Positions 16,379-25,093 of a stretch of 64,000 nucleotides of DNA are shown piece by piece. Under the pieces are notes generated by a model. That model was not told where the DNA came from and searched no databases. It worked only from the letters and a program-made list of their open reading frames with translations. How positions within the stretch are numbered: the first letter of the stretch is position 1; each line of letters starts with the position of its first letter. The stretch is from NCBI RefSeq assembly GCF_022369515.1, contig NZ_CP059724.1, forward strand, positions 5,022,001 to 5,086,000, written 5' to 3'. The stretch comes from Paenibacillus sp. 19GGS1-52. GTDB taxonomy: Bacteria > Bacillota > Bacilli > Paenibacillales > Paenibacillaceae. The translations under genes were made by a program, and so were the position numbers.

Positions 16379-17041
16379 ATGACAGAAATTAAAGGTTGCT
16401 TGTTTGATCTGGATGGTGTGCTGGTGGACACCGCCAAATATCACTATATTGCTTGGAAGGAACTCGCGGAGAGCCTGGGCTTCGCTTTCACCGAACAGGA
16501 TAATGAAAGACTCAAAGGGGTCAGCAGAGTCGCCTCACTGAACATTCTGCTGGAAATCGGCGGACTGACACTGGCTGATGAAGAGAAAACGCAGCTGGCC
16601 GAAAGGAAAAATAACCGCTATGTCGAATATATCGCCAAGATGGATAGTTCAGAAATTCTGCCCGGTGCTTTAGACTTTCTGAAAGAATGCCGCGCGCAAG
16701 GCATCAAGGTGGCACTTGGTTCCGCCAGCAAGAACGCGATGACCATTCTGAACAATACGGGTCTGACTCCTTATTTCGATGCAATTATCGATGGCACGCA
16801 CACTAGCGCAGCGAAGCCCGATCCTGAAGTCTTTCTGCTGGGAGCCCAAGCACTGGAGGTTCTTCCTGAGCACTGTGTTGTCTTTGAAGATGCTGAGGCA
16901 GGTATAGAAGCAGCTACCCGCGCTGGCATGTTCAGTGTCGGAATTGGTTCCCCTGAGACACTAAGTGCTGCAAACATAGTGGTCCCTTCCCTTCAACAGC
17001 TCAGTGTTTCCAGCCTGAGAGAATCATTTTCCACAATTTAA
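16379..17041 (+). CDS. pgmB: Beta-phosphoglucomutase
   Basis: HAD-superfamily enzyme of 220 residues that interconverts beta-glucose 1-phosphate and glucose 6-phosphate in the cytosol. The N-terminal motif FDLDGVLVDTAKYHYIAWK supplies nucleophile D10 and acid/base D12 plus the cap residues of beta-PGM; LGSASKNA is HAD motif II and VFEDAEAGIEAA motif IV with metal-binding acids. The ATG at 16379 follows GTAGGAGGTAAACGA; thirteen extra upstream codons are open but have no ribosome site. It precedes the GH65 phosphorylase, which makes its substrate, so the two form one pathway. Confidence 0.93.
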   Translation: MTEIKGCLFDLDGVLVDTAKYHYIAWKELAESLGFAFTEQDNERLKGVSRVASLNILLEIGGLTLADEEKTQLAERKNNRYVEYIAKMDSSEILPGALDFLKECRAQGIKVALGSASKNAMTILNNTGLTPYFDAIIDGTHTSAAKPDPEVFLLGAQALEVLPEHCVVFEDAEAGIEAATRAGMFSVGIGSPETLSAANIVVPSLQQLSVSSLRESFSTI

Positions 17042-17217
17042 CGAACATTAATATCCAACTGGATTCATGCGAGTTCTCTTCTGCTCGTTCTATATAAGAT
17101 GAACTAAATATGAGCATTAAAGTTACGCGGGCTAGCAGAGCGGCACACACGTAAGCTATATAGTCGAATTTATAGTTCAGTTTATATCATCCCCAACCCT
17201 AAAGGAGTCGTTTACAC

Positions 17218-19536
17218 ATGAAACAATATTTAAAGATTGATGAATGGTCCATCATTGAGGAATCCTTTGATCCGCAAACTCAGGAAATCTCTGAAAGCGT
17301 CTTTAGTATCGGAAATGGTTATATGGGCGGACGCGCGAACTTCGAAGAGCAATACAGCGGCAATAGTCTGCAGGGCAGCTATATGGCAGGCGTGTACTAT
17401 CCAGACAAAACTCGGGTGGGCTGGTGGAAGAACGGTTATCCTGAATATTTTGCCAAAGTACTGAACAGTACCAACTGGATCGGGATTAATATTGATATCG
17501 ACGGCACCGCGCTTGATTTGGCGAAGTGCACGGTCACCGAGTTCCAACGGGTACTCAATATGAAAGAAGGCACGCTTTCCCGCAGCTTCACTGCCACTCT
17601 TGCCGATGGCAAGGAAGTCAAAGTGGAGAGCGTCCGCTTAGTCAGTATGGTCCGCCAGGAAATCGGCGCTATTCGCTACTCCATCCAACCTCTTAATTTT
17701 GCCGGTACGATTACCATTACTCCTTATCTCGATGGAGATGTTAAGAACAAGGATTCTAACTATGACGAGAAGTTCTGGAATGAAGTCGAGAAGAAAGGTC
17801 TGCCGGACGGCGGTTATCTCACCCTGAAGACCAAAAAACTCGATTTCCACGTCACTTCGGCGATGGCCTTTGACATTTTCAAGGGCGATGAGTTGCTCTC
17901 CATCGAAGCTGAGTCTGTTGAACAGGACAAATATGTGGCCAGTGTCATTACTCTGCCAGTACAATCCGGCGATCAAATCGTTCTTTATAAATATGTCGCT
18001 AACGTTACCTCTCGCAACCATGGACTCGGTCAGCTGATCGATGCTGCTACAACCGCACTGCAAAGCGCCAAGGAAGCTGGTTTTGCCACGCTACTAACAG
18101 AACAGTCTGATGCTTGGAGAGACAAATGGAAAGAAAGCGACATTGTTATTGAAGGCGATGTTTCGGCACAGCAAGCGATCCGGTTTAATATTTTTCAGCT
18201 GAACCAGACCTATAACGGCGAAGACGACCGTCTGAACATTGGGCCAAAGGGCTTCACTGGTGAAAAATACGGCGGAAGCACCTACTGGGATACGGAAGCG
18301 TATTGTGTGCCCTTCTATCTCAGCACAGCGGATTCGACAATTGCCCGCAATCTGCTGATCTACCGCTACAAGCATCTGGAAAAAGCGAAAGAGAATGCCC
18401 GCAAGCTCGGCTTCACTAAAGGCGCCTTGTACCCGATGGTGACGATGAACGGTGAAGAATGCCATAATGAGTGGGAGATTACTTTTGAAGAAATTCATCG
18501 GAATGGCGCCATCGCCTATGCGGTTTATAACTATGTGAATTACACAGGAGACAAAGCCTATCTCGGTCAATACGGCCTTGAGGTGCTGGTGGAAATCTCC
18601 CGTTTCTGGGAAGAACGTGTGCACCTGGTGCCACACAAAGACAAATATGTCATGCTCGGTGTAACTGGACCGAATGAATATGAGAATAACGTCAACAACA
18701 ACTGGTACACGAACCGGATGGCATCCTGGACCCTTGAATATACTCTGGAAGCCCTAGCTTATCTACAGGAGAATGAAGCTTCCCGTTATGCCGAGCTGGC
18801 TGACAAGCTGGAGCTCTTGGAATCCGAAACAGAGAAATGGGCCGAGATTATCGCCAAAATGTATTACCCAGCGGACGAGGAACGTGGTATCTTTCTGCAG
18901 CAGGACGGCTTCCTCGATAAGGATCTCATGCTCGTCAAGGATATCCCTCAGGAGAATCTGCCATTGAATCAAAAATGGTCATGGGACCGCATCCTGCGTT
19001 CTTGCTTCATCAAACAGGCGGATGTGCTGCAGGGACTATATTTCCTCGGTGATCGTTACGATCTGGAAACGAAAAAGCGGAATTTCGACTTCTACGAGCC
19101 GCTCACTGTGCATGAGTCTTCCCTCTCCCCTTGCATCCATGCCATTCTGGCCTGCGAGCTGGGATATATGGAAAAGGCATATGAAATGTACCTGCGTACT
19201 TCCAGACTGGATCTTGATAATTATAACAATGATACAGAGGATGGCTGTCACTCTACCAGTATGGCAGGCACGTGGATGTCCATCGTACATGGTTTCGGCG
19301 GATTCCGCGTGCAAGACGGCAGAGTGGTGTTGAAGCCTTCCAATCCGGGCCACTGGAAATCGTATGCTTTCAAAATCATGTTCCGCGGCTCCCGTCTCAA
19401 AGTTAACGTTACCGATACAGAGGTTACGGTTACCAATGAAACCGAAGTGCCGGCATCCATCACGATTTACGATCAGGAATATACCGTGAACGGACTGAGC
19501 AGCATCACAGCTCAAGGTTCATCCATTACTGTCTAA
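17218..19536 (+). CDS. malP: Maltose phosphorylase (GH65)
   Basis: 772 residues, the usual size for family 65. It inverts the glycosidic bond of maltose with phosphate to give glucose and beta-glucose 1-phosphate. The central (alpha/alpha)6 barrel carries VTGPNEYENNVNNNWYTN with the catalytic acid at E487, the same number as the known Lactobacillus brevis maltose phosphorylase acid. The N-terminal beta-sandwich (SVFSIGNGYMGGRANFEE) and C-terminal beta-layer are also typical. ATG follows AAAGGAGTCGTTTACAC. Adjacent pgmB uses its product. Other GH65 phosphorylases (trehalose, kojibiose, nigerose) share these motifs; the maltodextrin setting favours maltose. Confidence 0.88.
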   Translation: MKQYLKIDEWSIIEESFDPQTQEISESVFSIGNGYMGGRANFEEQYSGNSLQGSYMAGVYYPDKTRVGWWKNGYPEYFAKVLNSTNWIGINIDIDGTALDLAKCTVTEFQRVLNMKEGTLSRSFTATLADGKEVKVESVRLVSMVRQEIGAIRYSIQPLNFAGTITITPYLDGDVKNKDSNYDEKFWNEVEKKGLPDGGYLTLKTKKLDFHVTSAMAFDIFKGDELLSIEAESVEQDKYVASVITLPVQSGDQIVLYKYVANVTSRNHGLGQLIDAATTALQSAKEAGFATLLTEQSDAWRDKWKESDIVIEGDVSAQQAIRFNIFQLNQTYNGEDDRLNIGPKGFTGEKYGGSTYWDTEAYCVPFYLSTADSTIARNLLIYRYKHLEKAKENARKLGFTKGALYPMVTMNGEECHNEWEITFEEIHRNGAIAYAVYNYVNYTGDKAYLGQYGLEVLVEISRFWEERVHLVPHKDKYVMLGVTGPNEYENNVNNNWYTNRMASWTLEYTLEALAYLQENEASRYAELADKLELLESETEKWAEIIAKMYYPADEERGIFLQQDGFLDKDLMLVKDIPQENLPLNQKWSWDRILRSCFIKQADVLQGLYFLGDRYDLETKKRNFDFYEPLTVHESSLSPCIHAILACELGYMEKAYEMYLRTSRLDLDNYNNDTEDGCHSTSMAGTWMSIVHGFGGFRVQDGRVVLKPSNPGHWKSYAFKIMFRGSRLKVNVTDTEVTVTNETEVPASITIYDQEYTVNGLSSITAQGSSITV

Positions 19537-19548
19537 AATGTTAGCTTC

Positions 19549-19583
19549 AAGACCCCGACAGCATGTATGCTAACGGGGTTTCT
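19549..19583 (+). terminator. Hairpin between the GH65 and oligo-1,6-glucosidase genes
   Basis: ACCCCG pairs with CGGGGT and, inside, AGCAT with ATGCT; T-rich sequence follows. May be a partial terminator within the cluster. Confidence 0.55.
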
Positions 19584-19626
19584 TCATGCTTTTTTGTAGA
19601 ATATAACCTGACAAGGAGTGGTCACA

Positions 19627-21309
19627 GTGAACAAAACCTTTTGGAAAGAAGCTGTAGTCTACCAGATTTACCCGCGCAGCTATCAGGACAGCAACGGAGA
19701 CGGTATTGGCGACCTGCGGGGAATCATCTCCCGCCTGGATTATTTGCAGAAGCTCGGAGTGGATGTGGTCTGGCTATCGCCTGTATACAAATCCCCCAAT
19801 GACGACAATGGTTATGATATCAGTAATTATGAAGATATTATGGATGAATTCGGCACGCTGCAGGACTGGGAAGAGCTGCTGGCCGGCATGCACGAACGCG
19901 GCATCAAATTAATGATGGACCTCGTCATTAATCATTCCTCAGATGAACATGCCTGGTTCTTGGAATCCCGTTCCTCTAAGGATAACCCTTACCGTGATTA
20001 CTATATCTGGCGTCCTGGCGGCCCGGAAGGTACACTTCCCAACAACTGGAGCTCCATCTTCAGTGGCCCGGCTTGGGAGCTGGATGAGGGTACCGGTGAA
20101 TATTACCTGCATCTGTTCTCGCGTAAGCAGCCTGACCTGAACTGGGAGAATCCACAACTGCGAGAAGCGCTGTATAAGATGATTACCTTCTGGCTCGACA
20201 AAGGTGTGGATGGTCTGCGGATGGACGTGATCAATATGATTTCCAAGGTCGACGGCCTGCCTTCCGCCCATAGTGAGGGATTGGCTCCAGGCGAACTGGC
20301 TGGCGGTGGAGAATATTATATGAACGGCCCGCGAGTCCATGAATATTTGCACGAGATGAATCAACAGGTGCTCTCCAAATACAACATTATGACCGTCGGT
20401 GAGACTCCGGGCGCAACGGTAGAGGATGCGATTGCTTACACGGACGAAGACCGTGAGGAGCTGCAAATGGTGTTCCAATTTGAGCATATGGATGTCGATT
20501 CGGGTCCAGGAGGCAAATGGGATGTGACGCCGTGGAGTCTGACCCTGTTGCGCGATATCCTTCATAAATGGCAGATTGGGCTAGCCGAGAAGGGCTGGAA
20601 CAGCCTCTACTTGAATAATCATGACCAGCCCCGCATGGTATCCAGGTTTGGAAATGACGGTCAATACCGTGTGATCTCGGCCAAAATGCTGGCTACCCTC
20701 CTGCATACGCTAAAGGGTACTCCCTACATCTACCAAGGTGAGGAAATTGGCATGACCAATGTGAAATTCCCGTTGCTGGAACACTATCAGGATATCGAGA
20801 CTCACAATATGTATCGGGAAAAAGTAACCGAAGGCGGCGCGGATCATGCCACGATTCTGAACGCTATTCATATCAAAGGCCGCGATAACGCCCGCACCCC
20901 TATGCAGTGGGATGCCTCTACCAACGCAGGCTTCACCGATGGGACGCCATGGCTGCGGCTTAATCCTAACTATAGCAACATTAATGTAGATCAGGCACTG
21001 GCAGATCCGGATTCAATTTTTTACTATTACCAGAAGTTGATCGCACTGCGGAAACAGAACCCGATCATGGTCTACGGCGAATACGAATTACTCCTGCCAG
21101 AGCATGAATATATTTATGCCTATACCCGCACACTGGATGCCGACAAATGGCTGGTGCTGCTAAATTTCAGCGAAACTCCGCAGTCTGTTGACCTCTCCCT
21201 TGAGCTGGGAAAGATCGCGGAGATTGTCATTGGAAATTACGGAGATCAACCAGTTGAACCTGCAAGCTTACGGCCTTACGAAGCTATCGTATACCGTCTA
21301 AATAGCTAA
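19627..21309 (+). CDS. malL: Oligo-1,6-glucosidase (GH13_31)
   Basis: 560-residue cytosolic exo-glucosidase releasing glucose from isomaltose and branched dextrins. The start VVYQIYPRSYQDSNGDGIGD, then DLVINHSSDEHAWF, GLRMDVINMISK (nucleophile D200), MTVGETPG (E259) and NNHDQPR (D333) follow oligo-1,6-glucosidases closely along the whole length. The Val after the nucleophile (RMDV) is the known marker of alpha-1,6 preference, where maltases have Thr or Ala. The GTG at 19627 sits eight bases after AAGGAG and is preferred over an in-frame GTG at 19618 that overlaps that site. It follows maltose phosphorylase and would trim the branched dextrins left after the amylases. Confidence 0.9.
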   Translation: MNKTFWKEAVVYQIYPRSYQDSNGDGIGDLRGIISRLDYLQKLGVDVVWLSPVYKSPNDDNGYDISNYEDIMDEFGTLQDWEELLAGMHERGIKLMMDLVINHSSDEHAWFLESRSSKDNPYRDYYIWRPGGPEGTLPNNWSSIFSGPAWELDEGTGEYYLHLFSRKQPDLNWENPQLREALYKMITFWLDKGVDGLRMDVINMISKVDGLPSAHSEGLAPGELAGGGEYYMNGPRVHEYLHEMNQQVLSKYNIMTVGETPGATVEDAIAYTDEDREELQMVFQFEHMDVDSGPGGKWDVTPWSLTLLRDILHKWQIGLAEKGWNSLYLNNHDQPRMVSRFGNDGQYRVISAKMLATLLHTLKGTPYIYQGEEIGMTNVKFPLLEHYQDIETHNMYREKVTEGGADHATILNAIHIKGRDNARTPMQWDASTNAGFTDGTPWLRLNPNYSNINVDQALADPDSIFYYYQKLIALRKQNPIMVYGEYELLLPEHEYIYAYTRTLDADKWLVLLNFSETPQSVDLSLELGKIAEIVIGNYGDQPVEPASLRPYEAIVYRLNS

Positions 21310-21411
21310 CTCGCTATTTGAATTTACCTGCGACCTGTCTTAAGAGAGCACAGAATAACAGGATTGGGAAGTAGATACATGATAGTATGGATTTAAAGGG
21401 AGATGGCGAAC

Positions 21412-22272
21412 TTGGAATGGCTTATCCGCATGAAGGATGCTTTGGATTATATGGAGAGCAAGATGGAGGAGCCACTGAGCATTGAGGATATCGCCAAGGT
21501 GGCAGCCTCCTCCCCCTTTCACTTTCAGCGCATGTTCTACATGCTGACCGGAGTATCCGTTGCAGACTATATCCGCAAACGAAGATTAACACTGGCGGCC
21601 CAGGAGCTGGCAATCTCCAGGATCAAAGTGCTTGATCTAGCGCTAAAATACGGATACGACTCCCCCGAGTCCTTCGCCAAAGCGTTCCGTAAAGCGCACG
21701 GTATTGCCCCGTCTGCTGCACGGGAGCCAGGGGTTCAGCTCAAAGCTTTTCCCCGCCTCTCCTTCCACCTATCATTGAAGGGAGATAAGGAAATGGATTA
21801 CAAAATCGTGGAGAAAGAAGCCTTTACTGTAATTGGCAAATCAATCAGGGTTTCAACTAGAGACGGTGAGAATTTTCGCAGAATCCCGCTCTTCTGGCAG
21901 GAAGCCAATGAAGACGGAAGTTCCGACAAGCTGCTTGAGATCGGTGGGAACAAAGACACCCTTGGCATCTGTATGGATATGGATCACGCAAACGAGGAAT
22001 TTTCGTATTGGATTGCTGTGGAGGGTGAGCCCGGAACCGGTACTCAGGATTATGAAAGCACAATCATCCCTGCTGCTAGCTGGGCCGTATTCACTTCTAT
22101 TGGACCGATGCCCGATGCGATTCAACAGGTATGGCAGCGCATCTTTCAGGAATGGTTCCCGGGAACTGGTTATGAGCATACGGGTGGACCAGAGTTCGAG
22201 TTATACCCGCCGGGCGATGCGAATGCAGAGGATTATAAGTGTGAAGTCTGGATTCCAGTGAAGAAGAAATAA
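21412..22272 (+). CDS. AraC-type regulator with GyrI-like effector domain
   Basis: About 286 residues. Two helix-turn-helix units form the N-terminal AraC domain (LSIEDIAKVAASSPFHFQRM and the second unit DLALKYGYDSPESFAKAFRK), followed after residue 125 by a GyrI-like ligand-binding domain (YKIVEKEAFTVIGKSIRVS). The arrangement resembles Rob/TipAL-type multidrug or stress regulators. An ATG at 21403 has no gap to AAAGGGAG, while the TTG at 21412 is nine bases away and gives the family-typical start MEWLIRMKDALDYME, so TTG is preferred. It is 100 bases after malL on the same strand; a role in the sugar locus is not indicated. Confidence 0.8.
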   Translation: MEWLIRMKDALDYMESKMEEPLSIEDIAKVAASSPFHFQRMFYMLTGVSVADYIRKRRLTLAAQELAISRIKVLDLALKYGYDSPESFAKAFRKAHGIAPSAAREPGVQLKAFPRLSFHLSLKGDKEMDYKIVEKEAFTVIGKSIRVSTRDGENFRRIPLFWQEANEDGSSDKLLEIGGNKDTLGICMDMDHANEEFSYWIAVEGEPGTGTQDYESTIIPAASWAVFTSIGPMPDAIQQVWQRIFQEWFPGTGYEHTGGPEFELYPPGDANAEDYKCEVWIPVKKK

Positions 22273-22339
22273 GGGATCTACATCCGCTATGAAATCAAGC
22301 GGAGACCGATCCTCATTATCCTCAAAACCGTTAAAGTCA

Positions 22340-22389
22340 GCAGAGCAGCGATTCTCCCGTTATTGGAGGATCGCTGCTCTGCGTTTTTG
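22340..22389 (+). terminator. Terminator after the AraC-type gene
   Basis: GCAGAGCAGCGAT pairs perfectly with ATCGCTGCTCTGC, with a further inner TCTCC/GGAG pairing, and five T follow one base later. Confidence 0.85.
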
Positions 22390-22495
22390 GGGCACTGCTG
22401 CTTGCTTCAACACATTTGGTAAAGTTCATCGCACTTATCTATTTATCCTACATTAAGAAAGTGCTGCTGTAGGTTGACGTTACCTTAATCCACCG

Positions 22496-22527
22496 ATTTC
22501 AAACCACGCTCCCGCACAGGGAGCGAC
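22496..22527 (-). CRISPR. Solitary type I-C-like CRISPR repeat
   Basis: These 32 bases, read on the minus strand, begin GTCGCTCCCTGTGCGG and end GAGCGTGGTTTGAAAT. That is the layout of type I-C repeats: GTCGC start, CGCTCCC/GGGAGCG stem and a GTGGATTGAAAT-like tail, here with one A-to-T change in the tail. No second copy occurs 60-75 bases to either side and no cas gene is near, so it is an orphan or relic. The family match is from memory. Confidence 0.55.
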
Positions 22528-22569
22528 CGCGGTTTTACACTTAGGTTATGTTATATCTTGATGATTATC

Positions 22570-23491
22570 ATGGAGTTAAAAGACATAAAAAAGCTCGCTG
22601 ACGCATTAAATGAAAGCAGCAAATAAGAACTTGTATATTTCTTACAGTCTCGAATGAAACCCATGTCGCCTAATATTCGTGCAATTGATGAAATTCAGGA
22701 ACAAAAGCATAAAGCTGGTCTTGTCTGCCCACATTGCAACAGTCATGATGTTGTGCGATTTGCAAAATATGTTATTAAAACATACACTGGAGAAATTAAA
22801 CGGCAACGTTACCGCTGTAAATCTTGTCGTCAAACCTTCAACGAACTCACCAGCACTCCTCTTCAACGCACCAGAAGACCTCACCTTTGGATTAGATTCA
22901 TCGAATGCATGATTGAGGGCTTTTCGCTTAGGAAATGTGCCGAGCTGTTGCATAATGAGGTAACTCATGTAACCCTGTTTTACTGGTGGCATAAGATTCT
23001 AGCAGCTTTGAAACAAATTCCAACCGAAACATTCCAAGACATCATCGAGATGGATGAGACCTATTTCCTGTACTCTGAAAAGGGCAAAAGAAATATCTTT
23101 GAACGCAAGTCCCGTAAAACGCGGTGGCAAATCTACATATCGTGGCATCAGCAACAACCAAATATGCGTATTGGTCGCCCGCGACCGTCAGAAGATGACT
23201 TTCTCTGGCGTTCTTGGACGTGTGCGTATTCGGACTACAAAATTGGATGAAGCGATTGGCGGTCATTTATCAGATTCGAACGTGAACAGCTACCATAGCC
23301 GGCTAAAACGCTGGCTTGACCGCTTTAACGGTGTTGCAACGAAGTATCTGCAACATTATTTGGCTTGGTTCCGTTATTTAGACAGCAATGAATATGAGAA
23401 CACTACGTCGAATAAGAACAATATGTTGGTCTCGTCTTGTCTGTTTCCTGTAAAGGAAACCAACTCTAAACTTAGACTCACGCTTTATTGA
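22570..23491 (+). pseudogene. IS1595-family-like transposase, broken by stop, frameshift and deletion
   Basis: The ATG at 22570 starts MELKDIKKLADALNESSK, then a TAA at 22624-22626 stands where the same frame continues as ELVYFLQSRM. The body has a zinc-binding N-domain (CPHCNSHD..CKSC) and a DDE-type start (IIEMDETYFLYSEKGKR). One extra A in the A run at 23116-23119 shifts the frame; reading on in the +1 frame gives the conserved GGKSTYRGISNNQI. Near 23275 the chain jumps from GGHLSDSNV to NSYHSRLKRWLDRFNGV, where the family normally has several tens of residues more. It cannot make a functional transposase. Terminal inverted repeats were not found. Confidence 0.8.
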
Positions 23492-23523
23492 TTCAAAGTT
23501 AATAAAAAAAGAAGGGTTATTTC

Positions 23524-23910
23524 ATGAAAAAACTTTTATTCTTTACGTTAATTGGCTTGTTATTTCTGAGTGCTTGTTCTTCTCAACAAAAGTATTCTTC
23601 CGCAATTGAAGCCATAAAGTCCCTTGAAAAGAACATTACACAAATTGAATCACCTGGAGACAAGAATCTTGATGGTGTTCAACCTGTTAGCTATAAACTG
23701 AATAATGATGAAATCATAAGGGTTTACGATTTTGGGTCGGAGGAAAATCGAGATATTGGAAAAAAGCACTTTGAAGAGAGTATTCAGCTTCTCAGCTCCC
23801 ACGCACCAATTGTTTACCAATCTGGGAAGTATTTAGTTCTTTATTACAGCCATGTCGATTCAAAAACTCAAACACCCAAGCTAAACGAAACAAGTTCGGA
23901 GAGAAAATAG
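23524..23910 (+). CDS. Small lipoprotein of unknown function
   Basis: 128 residues. Signal peptide MKKLLFFTLIGLLFL is followed by lipobox LSAC with lipidated Cys near residue 18. The mature part (SSQQKYSSAIEAIKSLEKN, GVQPVSYKLNNDEIIRVYDF) is hydrophilic without a recognised domain. ATG follows AAGAAGGG. It lies directly after the broken transposase and is AT-rich compared with the sugar locus, so it may belong to acquired DNA. Confidence 0.7.
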   Translation: MKKLLFFTLIGLLFLSACSSQQKYSSAIEAIKSLEKNITQIESPGDKNLDGVQPVSYKLNNDEIIRVYDFGSEENRDIGKKHFEESIQLLSSHAPIVYQSGKYLVLYYSHVDSKTQTPKLNETSSERK

Positions 23911-23938
23911 AAAAAGCTCTCAAAAGCATATAGTAGAG

Positions 23939-23964
23939 ATAGGTAGCCTAGAGCTGCCTATTTT
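23939..23964 (+). terminator. Terminator after the small lipoprotein gene
   Basis: ATAGGTAGC pairs with GCTGCCTAT (one G-U), followed by TTTT. Confidence 0.65.
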
Positions 23965-24241
23965 AGTTATACGCTTATTATAGTTGTTGATAGATTCGCA
24001 AACTACGGTCTGGCCAATTTTTCTTTTGAATAATTTGCTAAAACCAGTAAGAACCGGTGCCTGCGGCTCAAACTATACTTAATGACTCACGTTGGTCCTG
24101 CCCCAAAAAAACCTATAAAGTTCCAAACTAAGAAACTATTATTTATATTTTGAGAATCAGCCAAGCCTTGCTATAATAAAAAGTATTATATTTGTCATGT
24201 ATCTGACTATTCATATCCGAGGTTTGGTGAAGGAGAAATTC
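23965..24241. other. Intergenic stretch before degV
   Basis: No coding sequence is supported. A possible promoter for degV is TTGAGA (24150-24155) with TATAAT (24172-24177), 16 bases apart. Nothing else was seen. Confidence 0.45.
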
Positions 24242-25093
24242 ATGTCTAACGTAAAAATATTCTCAGACAGCACTTCCGATTTGCCGCAGGGCTGGAAGGA
24301 AACCTATGATATTGGCATTGTCCCTTTGTATGTAATATTTGCAGAGGAAACCTACAAAGATGGTGTGGACATTACACCTGAAGAAATTTACCACCGAGTA
24401 GCCGTTAGCGGCTCATTGCCCAAGACTGCAGCGCCATCTCCAGCGGATTTCATGGCCGCATTTAAACCGGTAATCGAGAGTGGCGACGATATTGTATACA
24501 TAAGCCTCTCCTCTGCGCTTTCCTCTACTTATCAAAATGCTCTGCTAGCTGCCAGAGAGTATCCAGCAGGACGCATACAGGTTATTGACTCGAAGACCGT
24601 ATGCGGAGGCATTGCGTTGCTAATTATGAAGGCCGTTCGTGCTGCATCTAAAGGACACAGCGCCGTGGAGATTGCTGAAATGCTGAAGCAGACCCGTGAG
24701 CTTGTGGAGACCGAATTCGTTATTGATACTCTGGATTATTTATATATGGGTGGACGTTGCTCAGGCATGCAGAATTTCATCGGGAGTCTACTCAAAATCA
24801 GGCCTGTGCTGAAAATGGTCGATGGAAGCATCGTTCCAGTAGGTAAAGTTCGCGGCAAAAAGGAAAAAGCGGTTGAACAGATGCTTCAGAACGCCCTCGC
24901 CAACATCAACCGCATGGATAAGGAATTGCTGATCATTGCCCATACCCTGGCCGAGGAGGAGGCGCAATACCTGCAAACAGCATTATGGGAAATGACTGGG
25001 GTTGAAGAAATTGCTGTCATCCATGCAGGCTGTGTTATCGGCAGCCACTGCGGTCCTCATACGGTAGGGCTCATGTATATTCTAGAATCCTAA
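24242..25093 (+). CDS. DegV family fatty-acid-binding protein
   Basis: 283 residues. DegV proteins bind a fatty acid and, in Firmicutes, can act as FakB subunits presenting it to the FakA kinase. Typical elements: IFSDSTSDLP at the start, TSxP-like PKTAAPSPADF, SLSSALSSTYQNA, the hallmark DSKTVCGG, and TLDYLYMGGRCSG near the middle. The ATG at 24242 follows GAAGGAGAAATTC; fifteen further codons upstream are open without a ribosome site. Its TAA ends exactly where the stop codon of the convergent kinase begins. Confidence 0.9.
   Translation: MSNVKIFSDSTSDLPQGWKETYDIGIVPLYVIFAEETYKDGVDITPEEIYHRVAVSGSLPKTAAPSPADFMAAFKPVIESGDDIVYISLSSALSSTYQNALLAAREYPAGRIQVIDSKTVCGGIALLIMKAVRAASKGHSAVEIAEMLKQTRELVETEFVIDTLDYLYMGGRCSGMQNFIGSLLKIRPVLKMVDGSIVPVGKVRGKKEKAVEQMLQNALANINRMDKELLIIAHTLAEEEAQYLQTALWEMTGVEEIAVIHAGCVIGSHCGPHTVGLMYILES

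Noticed and set aside
22400..23500. A complete CRISPR array or cas locus near the orphan repeat
   Set aside because: No second repeat at spacer distance and no cas-like ORF on either strand.
23911..24241. Further coding sequence from the transposon region
   Set aside because: All frames are broken and no motif was recognised.
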